Positions 24,737 to 35,632 are shown, counted from the stretch's first letter. The stretch is DNA of 64,000 nt from Microbacterium sp. Marseille-Q6965 (GCF_946151065.1 NZ_CAMGZA010000005.1:124001-188000); one strand, 5' to 3'. The notes: a model not told the origin generated them from the letters alone. Numbers and translations are program-made.

Positions 24737-27175
24737 ATGGCGGGGAGCGACGCGGCGGCGCAGACGGTGCGCGTGGGGTCGCGGCGCGTGCGCCTGACGA
24801 ATCTCGGCAAGGTCATCTTCCCCGAGACGGGCACGACCAAGGGCGACGTCATCGGGTACTACTCCCGCATCGCGCCCCTCCTCCTCCCCCATGTCGCCGA
24901 CCGGCCCGTCACCCGCAAGCGCTGGGTCGACGGCGTCGGCACCGAGGACGAGCCGCTGCCGTCGTTCTTCGCGAAGGACCTCGAGGCCGGCGCGCCCGAC
25001 TGGATCCCCCGCCGCGCCATCGCGCACTCCAGCGGGCCGAAGGAGTACCCGCTCATCGAAGAGGCAGCCACCCTCGTCTACCTCGCCCAGGTGGCCAGCC
25101 TCGAGTTGCACGTGCCGCAGTGGCGATTCGACGACCGCGGCGAGCGCCGCCACCCCGACCGGCTCGTGCTCGACCTCGACCCCGGCCCCGGGGTGGGGCT
25201 GGCGGAATGCGCGGAGGTGGCGCGCTGGGCCCGCGCCATCCTGTCGGACATGGGCCTGGATCCCCTGCCGGTCACGAGCGGCAGCAAGGGCATCCACCTC
25301 TACGCCTCGCTGCCGGGCGAGCAGTCCAGCGACGCCATTTCGGCCGTCGCCCGCGAGCTGGCCCGGGCGCTGGAGGCGGATCACCGGGACCTCGTGGTCA
25401 GCACGATGAGCAAGGCCGCCCGCCCGGGCAAGGTCTTCGTCGACTGGAGCCAGAACAACGGCAAGAAGACCACGATCGCGCCCTACTCCCTCCGCGGCCG
25501 CGCCCGCCCGTGGGTGGCGGCGCCGCGCACGTGGGAGGAGCTGGACGACCCCGACCTGCGCCACCTGCTGTTCGAGGAGGTGCTGGAGCGGGCGGAGCGG
25601 ATCGGCGACCCGCTCGCCGCGCTCGCGCCGCGCGACGGCGGCCCGTTGGCCTCGTACATCGCCAAGCGCCGCGCTGAGCACACCCCCGAGCCCGTGCCGG
25701 CCACGCCGCACCCCGACGATCCGGGTGCCGGCAACCGCTTCGTCATCCAGGAGCACCACGCCACGCGCCTGCACTGGGACGTGCGCCTGGAGCGCGACGG
25801 CGTGCTCGTGAACTGGGCGGTGCCGAAGGGCATCCCCGCCACGACGAAGAAGAACAACCTCGCGGTGCAGACCGAGAACCACCCGATCGAGTACCTCGAC
25901 TTCCACGGCGTCATCCCCAAGGGCCAGTACGGCGCCGGCGTCATGACGATCTGGGACGCCGGCACCTACGAGGCCGAGAAGTGGCGAGACGACGAGGTCA
26001 TCGTCACCCTCACGGGGCGCGAGGACGGGCCGCTCGGCGGTCCCGTGCGCGTGGCGCTCATCCGCACCGACGGCAGGGGCGAGAAGTCGACATGGCTCAT
26101 GCACCGCACGAAGACGGACGCGCAGGGCCAGCCGCAGGCCGACGGGCCCGAGGTCGTGCCGTGGAGCGAGCCCCCGCCGCTCGACGAACCGCCCGCCGAT
26201 CCCCCGCCCGACGACCGCTTCGCGCCCATGCTCGCCGTCGCCGGCTCGACGGGCGCCGCGCGCGACGTCATCCGGCGGGGCGGCGACCCGTGGATCGAGT
26301 TCAAGTGGGACGGCGTGCGCGCGATCGCGCACTGGACGGGCGGCGTGCTGCGGCTGCGCGCGCGCTCGGGCACCGACATCACCCTGCGCTACCCGGAGCT
26401 GTCCAACCCGGGGGCGGCGAGCATCGACGCCGACGAGGCGGTGCTCGACGGCGAGATCGTGGCGCTCGACGCGGCCGGCCGCCCGAGCTTCTCGCGCCTG
26501 CAGGAGCGCATGCATCTCACGCGCGCCATGGACATCCAGCGGATCGTGCCGCGCGTGCCCGTGCGGCTGTACCTGTTCGACGCGCTCGAGGTGGACGGCC
26601 GCGACCTCGCCGCGCGGCCCCTGGTGGAGCGCCGGGAGGCGCTCGAGCGGATCGCGGGCGATCCGGGCACGGCGATCGACGTGCCGCCGGTGGCCGAGGA
26701 CCTCGACGCCGCGCTCGAGACCGCGCGCCGGCTCGACCTCGAGGGCGTCGTCGTGAAGGACCCGCGCTCGCCGTATCGTCGCGGGGTGCGCAGCGAGGAA
26801 TGGCTCAAGCTCAAGCTCACCCGCACCCAGTCCGTCGTGATCGGCGGCATCAACCCCGGCCAGGGCAACAGGGAGGGCACGATCGGATCGCTCCTGCTGG
26901 GCATCCCCGACGGCGACCGCCTGCGCTACGTCGGCAAGGTCGGCACCGGCTTCGGCGACCGCGAGCTGCGGCGTCTGCAGGAGCTGCTGCGACCGGTGGA
27001 CGAAAGCCCGTTCGCGGAGGTGCCCGGACCGCAGCGGCGGCTCGCGCGATGGGTGGCGCCCGAGCACGTCGGGGAGGTCGAGTTCTCGGAGTGGACGCCC
27101 GGCGGCAGCCTGCGCCACCCGCGCTGGCGCGGCCTGCGCCCCGACCTCACTCCCGGCGACGTCGCCGTCGAGTAG
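24737..27175 (+). CDS. ligD: multifunctional ATP-dependent DNA ligase LigD
   Basis: 812 residues in the actinobacterial order. The polymerase/primase domain (about 15-300) has the metal motif DLDPGPG near 144. The 3'-phosphoesterase domain (about 325-480) begins EHHATRLHWDVRLERDG. The ligase domain (about 495-810) has the adenylated lysine in EFKWDGVRAIAHW (Lys ~523) and a C-terminal OB fold. It repairs double-strand breaks with Ku, trimming, filling and sealing ends. Start ATG 24737 (MAGSDAAAQTV). Confidence 0.96.
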   Translation: MAGSDAAAQTVRVGSRRVRLTNLGKVIFPETGTTKGDVIGYYSRIAPLLLPHVADRPVTRKRWVDGVGTEDEPLPSFFAKDLEAGAPDWIPRRAIAHSSGPKEYPLIEEAATLVYLAQVASLELHVPQWRFDDRGERRHPDRLVLDLDPGPGVGLAECAEVARWARAILSDMGLDPLPVTSGSKGIHLYASLPGEQSSDAISAVARELARALEADHRDLVVSTMSKAARPGKVFVDWSQNNGKKTTIAPYSLRGRARPWVAAPRTWEELDDPDLRHLLFEEVLERAERIGDPLAALAPRDGGPLASYIAKRRAEHTPEPVPATPHPDDPGAGNRFVIQEHHATRLHWDVRLERDGVLVNWAVPKGIPATTKKNNLAVQTENHPIEYLDFHGVIPKGQYGAGVMTIWDAGTYEAEKWRDDEVIVTLTGREDGPLGGPVRVALIRTDGRGEKSTWLMHRTKTDAQGQPQADGPEVVPWSEPPPLDEPPADPPPDDRFAPMLAVAGSTGAARDVIRRGGDPWIEFKWDGVRAIAHWTGGVLRLRARSGTDITLRYPELSNPGAASIDADEAVLDGEIVALDAAGRPSFSRLQERMHLTRAMDIQRIVPRVPVRLYLFDALEVDGRDLAARPLVERREALERIAGDPGTAIDVPPVAEDLDAALETARRLDLEGVVVKDPRSPYRRGVRSEEWLKLKLTRTQSVVIGGINPGQGNREGTIGSLLLGIPDGDRLRYVGKVGTGFGDRELRRLQELLRPVDESPFAEVPGPQRRLARWVAPEHVGEVEFSEWTPGGSLRHPRWRGLRPDLTPGDVAVE

Positions 27176-27177
27176 CG

Positions 27178-27771
27178 CTACAGGGCGGCGAGCAGCGGGC
27201 CGAGCTCGCGGAAGGCGCGGGCACGGTGCGAGACGGCGTTCTTCTCCTCCGCCGTCCACTCGCCCACCGAGCGCTCCTGCCCGTCCTGGCCATCGGGGAT
27301 GAAGATCGGGTCGTAGCCGAAGCCGCCCTCCCCGCGCGGGCCCTCCGCCAGTCGGCCGGGCCAGATCCCCTCCACCGTGTGCTCGATCCCGTTGGGCGTG
27401 ACGAGCGCGATCGTGGAGTTGTAGTGCGCGGTGCGATGCGGATCGCGGATGTCGGCGAGCTGGTCGAGCAGCAGCTCGAGGTTGGCCCGGTCGTTCTTGG
27501 CGTGCCCGGCCCAGTACGCGCTGAAGACGCCCGGCGAGCCGCCCAGCACGTGCACGCAGATGCCCGAGTCGTCGGCGAGGGCGGGCAGGCCCGTGTGCGC
27601 CGACGCGGTGCGCGCCTTGATGAGCGCGTTCTCGGCGAAGGACGTACCGTCCTCCACCGGCTCGGGCCCGTCGTACGCGACGACCTCGAGGTCGGGGCGG
27701 ATCGTCGCGACGATCGCCTGGAACTCGGCGACCTTGTGCGCGTTGTGCGTGGCCAGGACGACGCGGCTCAC
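27178..27771 (-). CDS. rdgB: XTP/dITP diphosphatase (RdgB/HAM1 family)
   Basis: 197 residues. Hydrolyses non-canonical purine nucleoside triphosphates. Family motifs are [12 protein letters not shown] at the start, [20 protein letters not shown] and GFGYDPIF, and the C-terminus has the SHRARAF element. The GTG at 27769-27771 overlaps the rph stop by 4 bases, placing it last in the murI-rph-rdgB operon. The rph-rdgB coupling is common in actinobacteria. Its stop is only 2 bp from the convergent ligD stop. Confidence 0.95.
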   Translation of the reverse strand: MSRVVLATHNAHKVAEFQAIVATIRPDLEVVAYDGPEPVEDGTSFAENALIKARTASAHTGLPALADDSGICVHVLGGSPGVFSAYWAGHAKNDRANLELLLDQLADIRDPHRTAHYNSTIALVTPNGIEHTVEGIWPGRLAEGPRGEGGFGYDPIFIPDGQDGQERSVGEWTAEEKNAVSHRARAFRELGPLLAAL

Positions 27772-28511
27772 GGGCGCTCCCCCGCCAGCGTCTCGCGCTG
27801 GATGACCGTGAGGTCGGCGCAGCCCTTGGCGCCGAGCTCGAGCAGGGCGTCGAGCTCGGCCTTGTCGAAGGGCGCTCCCTCGGCGGTGCCCTGCACCTCG
27901 ATGAACGTGCCGCTGCCCGTCATGACGATGTTCATGTCGGTCTCGGCGCGCGAGTCCTCGACGTAGGGCAGGTCGAGCATCGGCAGGCCGCCGACGATCC
28001 CGACGGAGATGGCCGCCACCGAGTCGCGCAAGGGCGTGGCCTTCTTGGCGATGAAGCCCTTTTCGCGGCCCCATTCGATCGCGTCGGCGAGGGCGACGTA
28101 CGCCCCGGTGATCGACGCCGTCCGGGTGCCGCCGTCGGCCTGGAGCACGTCGCAGTCGAGGACGATCGTGTTCTCGCCCAGCGCCTTCGTGTCGACGACG
28201 GCGCGCAGGGCGCGGCCGATCAGGCGCGAGATCTCGTGCGTGCGCCCGCCGATGCGGCCCTTCACGCTCTCGCGGTCGCTGCGATCGTTCGTCGCGCGCG
28301 GCAGCATGGCGTACTCCGCCGTCACCCAGCCGCGGCCCTTGCCCGTGAGCCAGCGCGGCACGCCGTTCGTGAACGACGCCGTGCACAGCACGCGTGTCTG
28401 GCCGAACGAGATGAGGGCCGATCCCTCGGCCTGGGCGCTCCAGCCCCGCTCGATGGTCACGGGGCGGAGCTGGTCGAGGGCGCGGCCGTCCGCGCGCGGT
28501 GAATCGGTCAT
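27768..28511 (-). CDS. rph: ribonuclease PH
   Basis: 247 residues, phosphate-dependent 3'-5' exoribonuclease that trims tRNA 3' ends. The sequence begins [20 protein letters not shown]. It contains [17 protein letters not shown], the catalytic-region [11 protein letters not shown], and [19 protein letters not shown], all family hallmarks. The ATG at 28509-28511 follows 6 nt after the murI stop. Confidence 0.96.
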   Translation of the reverse strand: MTDSPRADGRALDQLRPVTIERGWSAQAEGSALISFGQTRVLCTASFTNGVPRWLTGKGRGWVTAEYAMLPRATNDRSDRESVKGRIGGRTHEISRLIGRALRAVVDTKALGENTIVLDCDVLQADGGTRTASITGAYVALADAIEWGREKGFIAKKATPLRDSVAAISVGIVGGLPMLDLPYVEDSRAETDMNIVMTGSGTFIEVQGTAEGAPFDKAELDALLELGAKGCADLTVIQRETLAGERP

Positions 28512-28517
28512 GACTTC

Positions 28518-29342
28518 CTAACGGATCGTGGGCAGATCGATGGCGCCGGTGCGCACGAGGCGCACGTCGCGCACCTCCCGGCCCAGCAGGCGGTTGGCGA
28601 GCGCCGTGAACGTGTCGGTGTCGGCGCCGGTCGCCTCGTACACGTGGTGCGGGCGCGCGGTGGGGCCGGCGAGCAGGTCGCGGCCGACGAGCTCGCGGTA
28701 GACGTCCTTGGCCGTCTCGCTGTCGCTCGAGACGAGGGTGACCTCCGGGCCCATCACGTAGCTGATGGCGCCCTCGAGGAACGGGTAGTGCGTGCAGCCG
28801 AGCACGAGGGTGTCGACGCGTGCCTCGCGCAGCGGGCGCAGGTACTCCTCCGCGACAGCGAGCAGCTCCGGGCTGTCGGTGACGCCCGCCTCGACGAACT
28901 CGACGAACCGGGGGCAGGCTGCGGTGAACACCTGCACGCCCGGCGCGATGCCGAGCATGTCCTGGTACGCCCCGGATCCGATGGTGCCCTCGGTGCCGAT
29001 CACGCCGATCCGACCGCTGCGGCTCGTCGCGATCGCCGTGCGCACCGCGGGGCCGATCACCTCGATCACCGGCACGTCATAGCGCTCGCGGGCGTCGCGC
29101 AGCACGGCGGCCGATGCGGTGTTGCAGGCGATCACGAGCATCTTGACGCCCTGCTCGACGAGCGTGTCGAGCACCTCGAGCGAGTAGCGGCGCACATCGG
29201 CGATCGGCTTGGGCCCGTACGGCGAGTGCAGCGTGTCGCCGATGTAGTGCAGGGACTCGCGCGGCAGCTGGTCGCCGATCGCCCGGGCGACCGTGAGACC
29301 GCCCACCCCGGAGTCGAAGATCCCGATCGGCGCGTCATCCAT
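28518..29342 (-). CDS. murI: glutamate racemase
   Basis: 274 residues, makes D-glutamate for peptidoglycan. It shows [16 protein letters not shown] at the N-terminus and the two catalytic cysteines in [10 protein letters not shown] and [11 protein letters not shown]. The ATG at 29340-29342 gives MDDAPIG. First gene of the murI-rph-rdgB operon. The start lies 51 bp from the divergent pncB start. Confidence 0.96.
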   Translation of the reverse strand: MDDAPIGIFDSGVGGLTVARAIGDQLPRESLHYIGDTLHSPYGPKPIADVRRYSLEVLDTLVEQGVKMLVIACNTASAAVLRDARERYDVPVIEVIGPAVRTAIATSRSGRIGVIGTEGTIGSGAYQDMLGIAPGVQVFTAACPRFVEFVEAGVTDSPELLAVAEEYLRPLREARVDTLVLGCTHYPFLEGAISYVMGPEVTLVSSDSETAKDVYRELVGRDLLAGPTARPHHVYEATGADTDTFTALANRLLGREVRDVRLVRTGAIDLPTIR

Positions 29343-29393
29343 CGCATCCAGGGTACGCGAGGCCGGGTGCGCGCCCGCCGATAGAGTGAGCCT

Positions 29394-30722
29394 ATGAGCG
29401 CCTCCACGGCCCTGCTGACCGATCGCTACGAGCTCACCATGATCGACGCGGCCCTCCGCGACGGCACGGCCTCGCGCCGCTGCATGTTCGAGCTGTTCGC
29501 CCGCCGCCTCTCCGGCGGCCGCCGGTTCGGCGTCGTGGCCGGCACGGGGCGGCTGCTCAGCCTGCTGCGCGACTTCCGCTTCGGCGACGACGAGCTGCGC
29601 TACCTGCGCGACGAGAACGTCGTCAGCCGCGAGACCCTGGCCTACCTCGAGGGGTACCGGTTCACGGGTTCGATCACCGGCTATCGCGAGGGTGAGCTGT
29701 ACTTCCCCGGTTCGCCGATCCTCACCGTGGAGGGCACCTTCGCCGACGCGGTGATCCTCGAGACCCTCGCGCTCAGCGTGCTGAACCACGACTCCGCGGT
29801 CGCCACCGCCGCCGCGCGGATGAGCATCGCCGCCGGCGAGCGTCCGCTCGCCGAGATGGGCGCCCGCCGCGCCGCCGAGGACTCCGCGGTCGCCGCCGCC
29901 CGCGCCGCCTACATCGCCGGCTTCGGTGCCACCAGCAACCTCGAGGCCGGCCGGCGGTGGGGCATCCCCACCATGGGAACCGCCGCCCACTCCTGGACGC
30001 TGCTGCACGACAGCGAGGAGGACGCCTTCCGCGCCCAGATCGATGCGCTGGGGAGCGACACGACGCTGCTCGTCGACACCTACGACATCGAGACCGGCGT
30101 CGAGACGGCCATCCGCATCGGCGGCACCGCGCTCGGCGGCGTCCGCATCGATTCCGGCGACCTGCCGATCGTCGCCGCGGAGGTGCGCGCCCAGCTCGAT
30201 CGCCTCGGTGCCACGGGCACCCGCATCACGGTGACGAGCGACCTCGACGAGTACGCGATCGCCGCGCTCGCCGCCTCTCCCGTCGACGCGTACGGCGTGG
30301 GCACCTCGGTCGTCACGGGCTCGGGCTACCCGACCGCCGGCATGGTGTACAAGCTCGTGGCGCGGCAGGGCGGCGACGGCGGCTGGGTGGCGGTGGCCAA
30401 GAAGGCGCAGGACAAGGGATCGCAGGGTGGGCTGAAGACGGCCTTCCGGCGCCTGGAGCGGGGCGTCGCGTTCGAGGAGCGCGTCGAGATCGCCGACGGC
30501 TTCGAGCAGGCGCCGACGGCGGCCGACTACCCCGACGCGCGGGCGCTGCAGGTTCCGCTCGTCGTCGACGGCGAGATCGACACGGCGCACGAGGGCCCCG
30601 GCGGGGTCGCCGCGGCCCGCGCCCACCACCTTCGGGTGCGCGAGGAGATGCCGATCCGCGCGCTGGCACTGAGCAAGTCGGACCCGGCCATCCCCACCGT
30701 CTTCGTCGACGCGGGCGACTGA
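29394..30722 (+). CDS. pncB: nicotinate phosphoribosyltransferase
   Basis: 442 residues, forms nicotinate mononucleotide from nicotinate and PRPP in NAD salvage. Conserved segments are [28 protein letters not shown], the pre-catalytic [10 protein letters not shown] with its His, and [10 protein letters not shown] for phosphate binding. Length and start (ATG 29394) fit the family. Monocistronic or shares its promoter region with murI. Confidence 0.95.
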   Translation: MSASTALLTDRYELTMIDAALRDGTASRRCMFELFARRLSGGRRFGVVAGTGRLLSLLRDFRFGDDELRYLRDENVVSRETLAYLEGYRFTGSITGYREGELYFPGSPILTVEGTFADAVILETLALSVLNHDSAVATAAARMSIAAGERPLAEMGARRAAEDSAVAAARAAYIAGFGATSNLEAGRRWGIPTMGTAAHSWTLLHDSEEDAFRAQIDALGSDTTLLVDTYDIETGVETAIRIGGTALGGVRIDSGDLPIVAAEVRAQLDRLGATGTRITVTSDLDEYAIAALAASPVDAYGVGTSVVTGSGYPTAGMVYKLVARQGGDGGWVAVAKKAQDKGSQGGLKTAFRRLERGVAFEERVEIADGFEQAPTAADYPDARALQVPLVVDGEIDTAHEGPGGVAAARAHHLRVREEMPIRALALSKSDPAIPTVFVDAGD

Positions 30723-30752
30723 TCCGGCTCTCCGGCCGGCGGCGGTGCGGGA

Positions 30753-31019
30753 TCAGTCCTTCAGCGACTCGTAGATCTCTTTGCACTGCGGGCAGACCGG
30801 GAACTTCTCCGGGTCACGACCCGGCGTCCACTTCTTGCCGCACAGCGCGCGCACCGGCTTGCCGGTGATCGCCGACTCGAGGATCTTGTCCTTCTTGACG
30901 TAGTGCGAGAAGCGTTCGTGGTCGCCCGGCTCGACGTTCTGCTCTTCGAGGAGCTGCTCGAGCTCGCGATCGAGAAGTCCCGTGCCACCCTGCCCGGGGC
31001 TGTCCAGAGGTGTGCTCAT
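30753..31019 (-). CDS. DUF3039-family small zinc-binding-like protein
   Basis: 88 residues. A flexible N-terminus is followed by HYVKKDKILESAITGKPVRA, then LCGKKW and FPVCPQCKEIYESL, giving a three-cysteine plus His pattern suggestive of a zinc site. This is the actinobacterial DUF3039 family of unknown function. The ATG at 31017-31019 is the natural start. It lies 23 bp from the stop of the ABC permease gene on the same strand. Confidence 0.88.
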   Translation of the reverse strand: MSTPLDSPGQGGTGLLDRELEQLLEEQNVEPGDHERFSHYVKKDKILESAITGKPVRALCGKKWTPGRDPEKFPVCPQCKEIYESLKD

Positions 31020-31042
31020 GCCCCGATTCTAGTTGCCGGGGC

Positions 31043-32611
31043 TCAGGTCGTCGCCGCGAACTCCATGATCTGGTACGAGCGCCGGTCCCACAGCAGCGAA
31101 CCGATCGCCACGCCGGCGACGAGCACGACCACGCCGGTGGCCAGGCCCATCCACTGCGCGGTCAGGGCGAGCGAGATGTCCTCGGTCAGCGCCCGCCAGG
31201 CAAGCCACAGCGTGGGTGCCGAGAGGGCGAGGGCCCCGAGCATCACGAGGGCCTGCGCCACGACGCCGCTGGATCCGGTGCGCTGCGGCTGGCGGAACGG
31301 GCTGTCCCCCGGGCGCGGCACGGGGTACGGCGCAAGCACCGACGACATGCTCGACAGGCCCAGCCCCGTCAGGAACAGGCTGGCCGCGACGCCCGCGATC
31401 GCCGGCATGAGCGCCCAGCGGCCGTAGGCCGCGGTGGCGACCGGGATCGCGATCGCCAGCACCGTGATCCCGGCGATCAGCACGGGAACGAGGCGGCCCA
31501 CACGGTCGGCCACCCCGCGCACCCCGGCGGTGACGTGCATCCAGATGGCGGAGGAGTCGTAGGCGACGTCGTTGTGCGAGACCCAGCCCAGGAACAGGGC
31601 CATGATCGGCACGGGAACGAGCGCGGCGTAGGCGGCAGGCACGCCCGCGACGAGCAGCGGCACGATCGGAAGCAGGCCCACGACCGGAATGATCCCGAGG
31701 TTGACGAGGTGCCGGCTGTCGCCGAACCAGTAGATGATGCTGCGGGCGGCGATGGCTCCGCCGGGCGTGGCGGGTGTGACGGCGAACCATCCGAGGCCGC
31801 CGCGGTCGCGCTCATCCAGCGGCGCATCGACCCGCGCGAGCATGCGACGCACGGACCACGCCCACAGGGCGGCCGCGCCCGCCAGCGTCAGCAGGGCGAC
31901 GACGGCCGCGAGCCCGGCCGTGGGCGACTGGCCGAGCGCCACGGCACCGGGAAGTCCGGCCGCCGCGCCGATCGGGGTGACGGCGAGCACCTCCACGACC
32001 GCCTGCAGCTGGCTCGGCACCCGGCCGCGCCACTCCAGCGAGGCGAAGAACACCGCCACGGGCAGCACGACCACCACGATGCCGAGCACGAACAGGCTCG
32101 ACAGCTCGCGCGTGCGCCGACCGCGCAACACGAGCGCACCGAACGCCATGCTCAGCCGGGCAAGCAGAATGCAGGTCGCGGCATGCACGAGCGCGGCGAG
32201 GATCGCCACGCCCGAGGGCACGCCCAGCCGCGACCAGGCGATCGCCGTGCAGATCTCGACGGCGAGCAGCGCGACGGTCGGCACGCTCACGAGCGAGGCC
32301 AGCGCGAGGGGGCCGGTCAGCTGCCGCGCGTCCAGGCCGAGCACGGCGAACCGACGCGGATCGAGCGGGTCGTCGGCCGCGCTCATGACGGGCGCGAGCG
32401 CGAACCCGACGAGCACGCCCGTGCCGGCGAGCGTGAGCACGGCGTCGGCGACGGCGGGTCCGTCCTCGGCGAGGCTCAGGATGCCGGCGCACGCGAGTGC
32501 GACGGCAGCGACGAGGACGACGAGCCCGACGAGCCGAGTGGCGATGGCGCCCGGCGCGCGCAGGCCGCCGACGAGCATGTCGAGTCTCAGTCGGACGACG
32601 TGTGCAACCAC
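31043..32611 (-). CDS. ABC transporter permease (ABC-2-like exporter)
   Basis: About 522 residues with 12 or more hydrophobic helices distributed over the whole length and no soluble domain. The ATPase gene upstream ends at 32587, so the GTG at 32609-32611 (VVAHVVRLRLDM) overlaps it by about 25 bp and implies translational coupling. A later start at the ATG 33 nt downstream is possible. Together the two genes would form an exporter of unknown substrate. Confidence 0.8.
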   Translation of the reverse strand: MVAHVVRLRLDMLVGGLRAPGAIATRLVGLVVLVAAVALACAGILSLAEDGPAVADAVLTLAGTGVLVGFALAPVMSAADDPLDPRRFAVLGLDARQLTGPLALASLVSVPTVALLAVEICTAIAWSRLGVPSGVAILAALVHAATCILLARLSMAFGALVLRGRRTRELSSLFVLGIVVVVLPVAVFFASLEWRGRVPSQLQAVVEVLAVTPIGAAAGLPGAVALGQSPTAGLAAVVALLTLAGAAALWAWSVRRMLARVDAPLDERDRGGLGWFAVTPATPGGAIAARSIIYWFGDSRHLVNLGIIPVVGLLPIVPLLVAGVPAAYAALVPVPIMALFLGWVSHNDVAYDSSAIWMHVTAGVRGVADRVGRLVPVLIAGITVLAIAIPVATAAYGRWALMPAIAGVAASLFLTGLGLSSMSSVLAPYPVPRPGDSPFRQPQRTGSSGVVAQALVMLGALALSAPTLWLAWRALTEDISLALTAQWMGLATGVVVLVAGVAIGSLLWDRRSYQIMEFAATT

Positions 32612-34720
32612 TCGAGTCCCTCCATGCTCGCGCCGCCGGCCGACAGCTCGACGAAACGCTGCTCGAGCGAGATCTCGCCCTTCACCTCGTCCACGGTGCC
32701 CTCGGCCAGCACGTTGCCCCCGACGATGACCGCCACGCGGGTGCACACGCTCTCGACGAGGTCCATGCCGTGGCTCGACAGCACGACCGTGCCGCCGTGT
32801 GCCACGTAGGCCGAGAGGATCTCGAGGATGCTGGCCGACGAGACCGGGTCGACGGCCTCGAACGGCTCGTCGAGCACGAGCATGCGCGGCGAATGGATCA
32901 TCGCGCCCGCGAGCATCACCTTCTTCGTCATGCCGGCGGAGTAGTCGGCGACGACGCGGCCCAGCGCGTCCGAGAAGTCGAAGGCGCGCGCGAGGTCCGC
33001 GGTACGCTTCGCGACGACCGAGGGCTTCAGGCCCCGCAGCACGCCGAAGTAGTACAGCAGCTGACGGCCGGTCAGCCGGTCGAACGTGCGCACACGGTCG
33101 GGCAGCACGCCGATCATCCGCTTGGCCTGACGTGCACGCCGCACCATGTCGACGCCGAACACCTCGATGCTGCCCTCATCGGGCTTCAGCAGCCCGGAGA
33201 TCATGGACAGCGTGGTCGTCTTGCCGGCACCGTTGGGTCCCACGATGCCGTAGAACGACCCGGCGGGCACGGTGAGGTCGATGCCGTAGACGGCATCGGA
33301 CCCGCCATAGGTCTTCACGAGCCCGCGTACACGCAGCGCGTCCTCCCCGCGCGGCGCGGACGCGGCGGGAGCGGGCGCGTCGCCCGCCGCGCCGGGCGCG
33401 ACCGGCGCCGAGGTGGCCGCCGCGACGGCGGCCGGGATCGGCGGGAGCGGCGGGGTGGCGGGAGATGCCGGTGCCGCCTGCGCTCCGGCCACCGCGTCGG
33501 CGGGCGTCGCCTCCGTAGACGCCGACTGCGGCGCCGCGGCGGGGGGGGCGTCCGCGGGGGGCGCCGCGGGGGGGGGGGGGGGGGTGCCGGGGGCGCGGCG
33601 GGTGCCGGGGCGCGGCGGCCGTTGCGCCGGCGACCTCTTCCGTGGGCGCTGCGGCCGCAGGCCTCGGTCTCGTGGGCTCGGTGATCGTCTCCTCGGCAAC
33701 CGCGCGCTGGTCGGCCCCGGAGTCTGTCGACTGCGTGGCCTCGGGGTGCTGCTGCGCCCTCTCGCTCGACTCGGCCGCCGGCGGTTCTCCGACCTCGGGC
33801 GCGGTGGCGCCCGTGTCCTCCGGAGCCGCGGGAGGTTCCGCACTCGACGCGTCGGCCGCGGAACCCGCGGCCGGGCGCTTGAAGATCGCAGGTGCCTCGC
33901 CCTCGGCGCCCGGGGCGACGGCGCGAACCTCGGGTCGGCCGGTCGGCAGCGGCTGGGTGGCGACGTCCTTGTACTCGGCGTCCCGCGCCGCCGTCTTGCG
34001 GGGCGCGGGTGTCGACCGCGACTCCTCCGCGTCCGCGCCGGCCGCGTCGGCACCGTCCGATGCCTTCTTCGCGGCGCCGCGCGCGGTTCCGGAGCCGGTC
34101 GCGCCGGCGGCCTTGCCGCGGTTCGTCGACGGGCGCGTGCCGGTGGTGCGCTTCGCCGAGGCGGTGCCGGCCGCCTTCGTGGCCCGCGGCTTCCGGGCGC
34201 TCGAGGAGGTCTTGGTGCCCGATGTCGCCTCGCTCTCCTCGGGCTCGCCCTGCGCAGCATCCGGCGAGGGGGCGCTCTTCCCCCGCGCGGCGGCGGACCG
34301 GCCCGTCGATGAGCCGGCACCACCCTTGCGGGCAGCGGTGGATCGGGCGCCGCCGGAGCGGGCCGGCTTCTTCGCGGGCTCCGGCGAGCCCGGAGCGGCC
34401 GCCTCCGCCGTCGATGCCGCTTCCGTGGCCGCCGCATCCGAGGGCGGCTCGGCCGGCGCCTCGGCGGAGGTCGTCGCGGCGCGAGCGGTGCCGGTGCTCT
34501 TGCGCGCGGTGGTGCTCTTGCGGGCTGCGGTCTTGCGCGCCGCGGAGCCTGCTGCGCTCCCGGCGGTCCCCGCCTTACGCCCCGAGGTCGAGGTCGACCG
34601 CGCCCGGCTCGCCGAGGGCCGCTTGGCGGCGCTCGAGGCGGTCGCGTCGGCGTCCGGCGCCTGATCGGGCGCTCCACCGTCCGGCGTCTCTGCGGATTCG
34701 TCGCGTGGGGAGGGCGTCAC
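32587..34720 (-). CDS. ABC transporter ATP-binding protein with long Ala/Lys/Pro-rich N-terminus; frame broken at a poly-G tract
   Basis: The C-terminal ~240 residues are a complete ABC ATPase: Walker A VGPNGAGKTTT, signature YSAGMTKK, Walker B RMLVLDEPF and switch SSHG. Upstream, from the ATG at 34720 (MTPSPRDESAETPDG), another frame runs about 380 residues of low-complexity Ala/Ser/Lys/Arg with ARKTAARKS-like motifs resembling histone-H1-type tails. The two frames differ by one base, and the switch falls in the G-rich region 33541-33640, which includes a run of 17 G. Either the homopolymer length is wrong in this sequence or the gene is switched off or phase-variable. The ATPase alone could start internally. 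Confidence 0.7.
33568..33584. repeat. 17-base G homopolymer inside the ABC ATPase gene
   Basis: A run of 17 G on the plus strand (C in the coding sense), with shorter runs of 8 G at 33541 and 6 G at 33556 nearby. It coincides with the change of reading frame in the gene spanning 32587-34720. Confidence 0.9.
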
Positions 34721-34909
34721 CCTCTCAACGTACCCAGCGTCGCCTGAATGCGCGCACGGGGCACGCGCGGTCCGGGGAATCGGCCGGCGTGCAACGATCC
34801 GGTCGCGGTCGGCGCGCTATTGTGCCCCTTCCCAGTGATCCTGGCTAGCATCTGGTTCATTCGTCCCGGTGAATCCATGATGAATGCGTCGTGAACGACG
34901 AACGAGAGC

Positions 34910-35611
34910 ATGAGGAACATGAGCATCCAGACCGTCATCCTGGCCGCCGGCATGGGCACGCGCCTCGGGCGCGCACTGCCGAAGTCGCTGACCGAGCTGA
35001 GCGACGGTCGCTCCATCATGCAGCAGCAGCACGAGAACATCCGCGCCGCGTTCGGTGACGACGCCCGCATCACGACCGTGGTCGGTTACCGCGCGGAGGA
35101 CATCGTCGAGCGCTTCCCGCAGGCCAACTACGTCTACAACGAGCGCTACGACCAGACCAATACCTCGAAGAGCCTGCTGCGCGCGCTGCAGGCGACGGGG
35201 AAGAGCAGCGTCCTGTGGATGAACGGCGACGTCGTGTTCGACCCGCGCGTACTCGGGCGTGCCGCGGCCCTCATCGAGGCCGACCAGTCGTTCGTGGCTG
35301 TCAACACCGCCAAGGTCAGCGACGAAGAGGTCAAGTACACCGTCTCGGCGTCGGGGCACATCGACGAGCTGTCCAAGACGGTCGTCGGCGGCATCGGCGA
35401 GGCCGTCGGCATCAACTTCATCTCCCGCGCCGACAAGCGCGCACTCGTGCGCCAGCTGCAGCGCGTGGACGACCAGGACTACTTCGAGCGCGGGCTCGAG
35501 CTGGCGATCGCGGAGGACGGCATTCGCGTGCTGCCCATGGACATCTCCGACTTCTACGCCGTGGAGGTCGACTTCGCCGAGGACCTGGCGCGCGCCAACC
35601 AGTTCGTCTGA
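34910..35611 (+). CDS. sugar-phosphate/choline-phosphate nucleotidyltransferase-like protein
   Basis: 233 residues of the NTP-transferase fold. The N-terminal loop is VILAAGMGTRLGRALPKSLTEL, and the metal-binding Asp in SVLWMNGDVVFD is conserved. Such enzymes activate sugar phosphates or phosphocholine for surface polymers; the acceptor cannot be decided here. Start at ATG 34910 (MRNMSIQ) or ATG 34919; neither has a strong ribosome site. The ~190-bp gap upstream separates it from the divergent ABC gene. Confidence 0.8.
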   Translation: MRNMSIQTVILAAGMGTRLGRALPKSLTELSDGRSIMQQQHENIRAAFGDDARITTVVGYRAEDIVERFPQANYVYNERYDQTNTSKSLLRALQATGKSSVLWMNGDVVFDPRVLGRAAALIEADQSFVAVNTAKVSDEEVKYTVSASGHIDELSKTVVGGIGEAVGINFISRADKRALVRQLQRVDDQDYFERGLELAIAEDGIRVLPMDISDFYAVEVDFAEDLARANQFV

Positions 35612-35632
35612 TCCGCGGCGTAGGATCGCCCC

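Noticed and set aside
24686..27259. 857-codon open frame antisense to ligD
   Set aside because: Shadow of ligD with no family motif; explained by GC-rich third positions.
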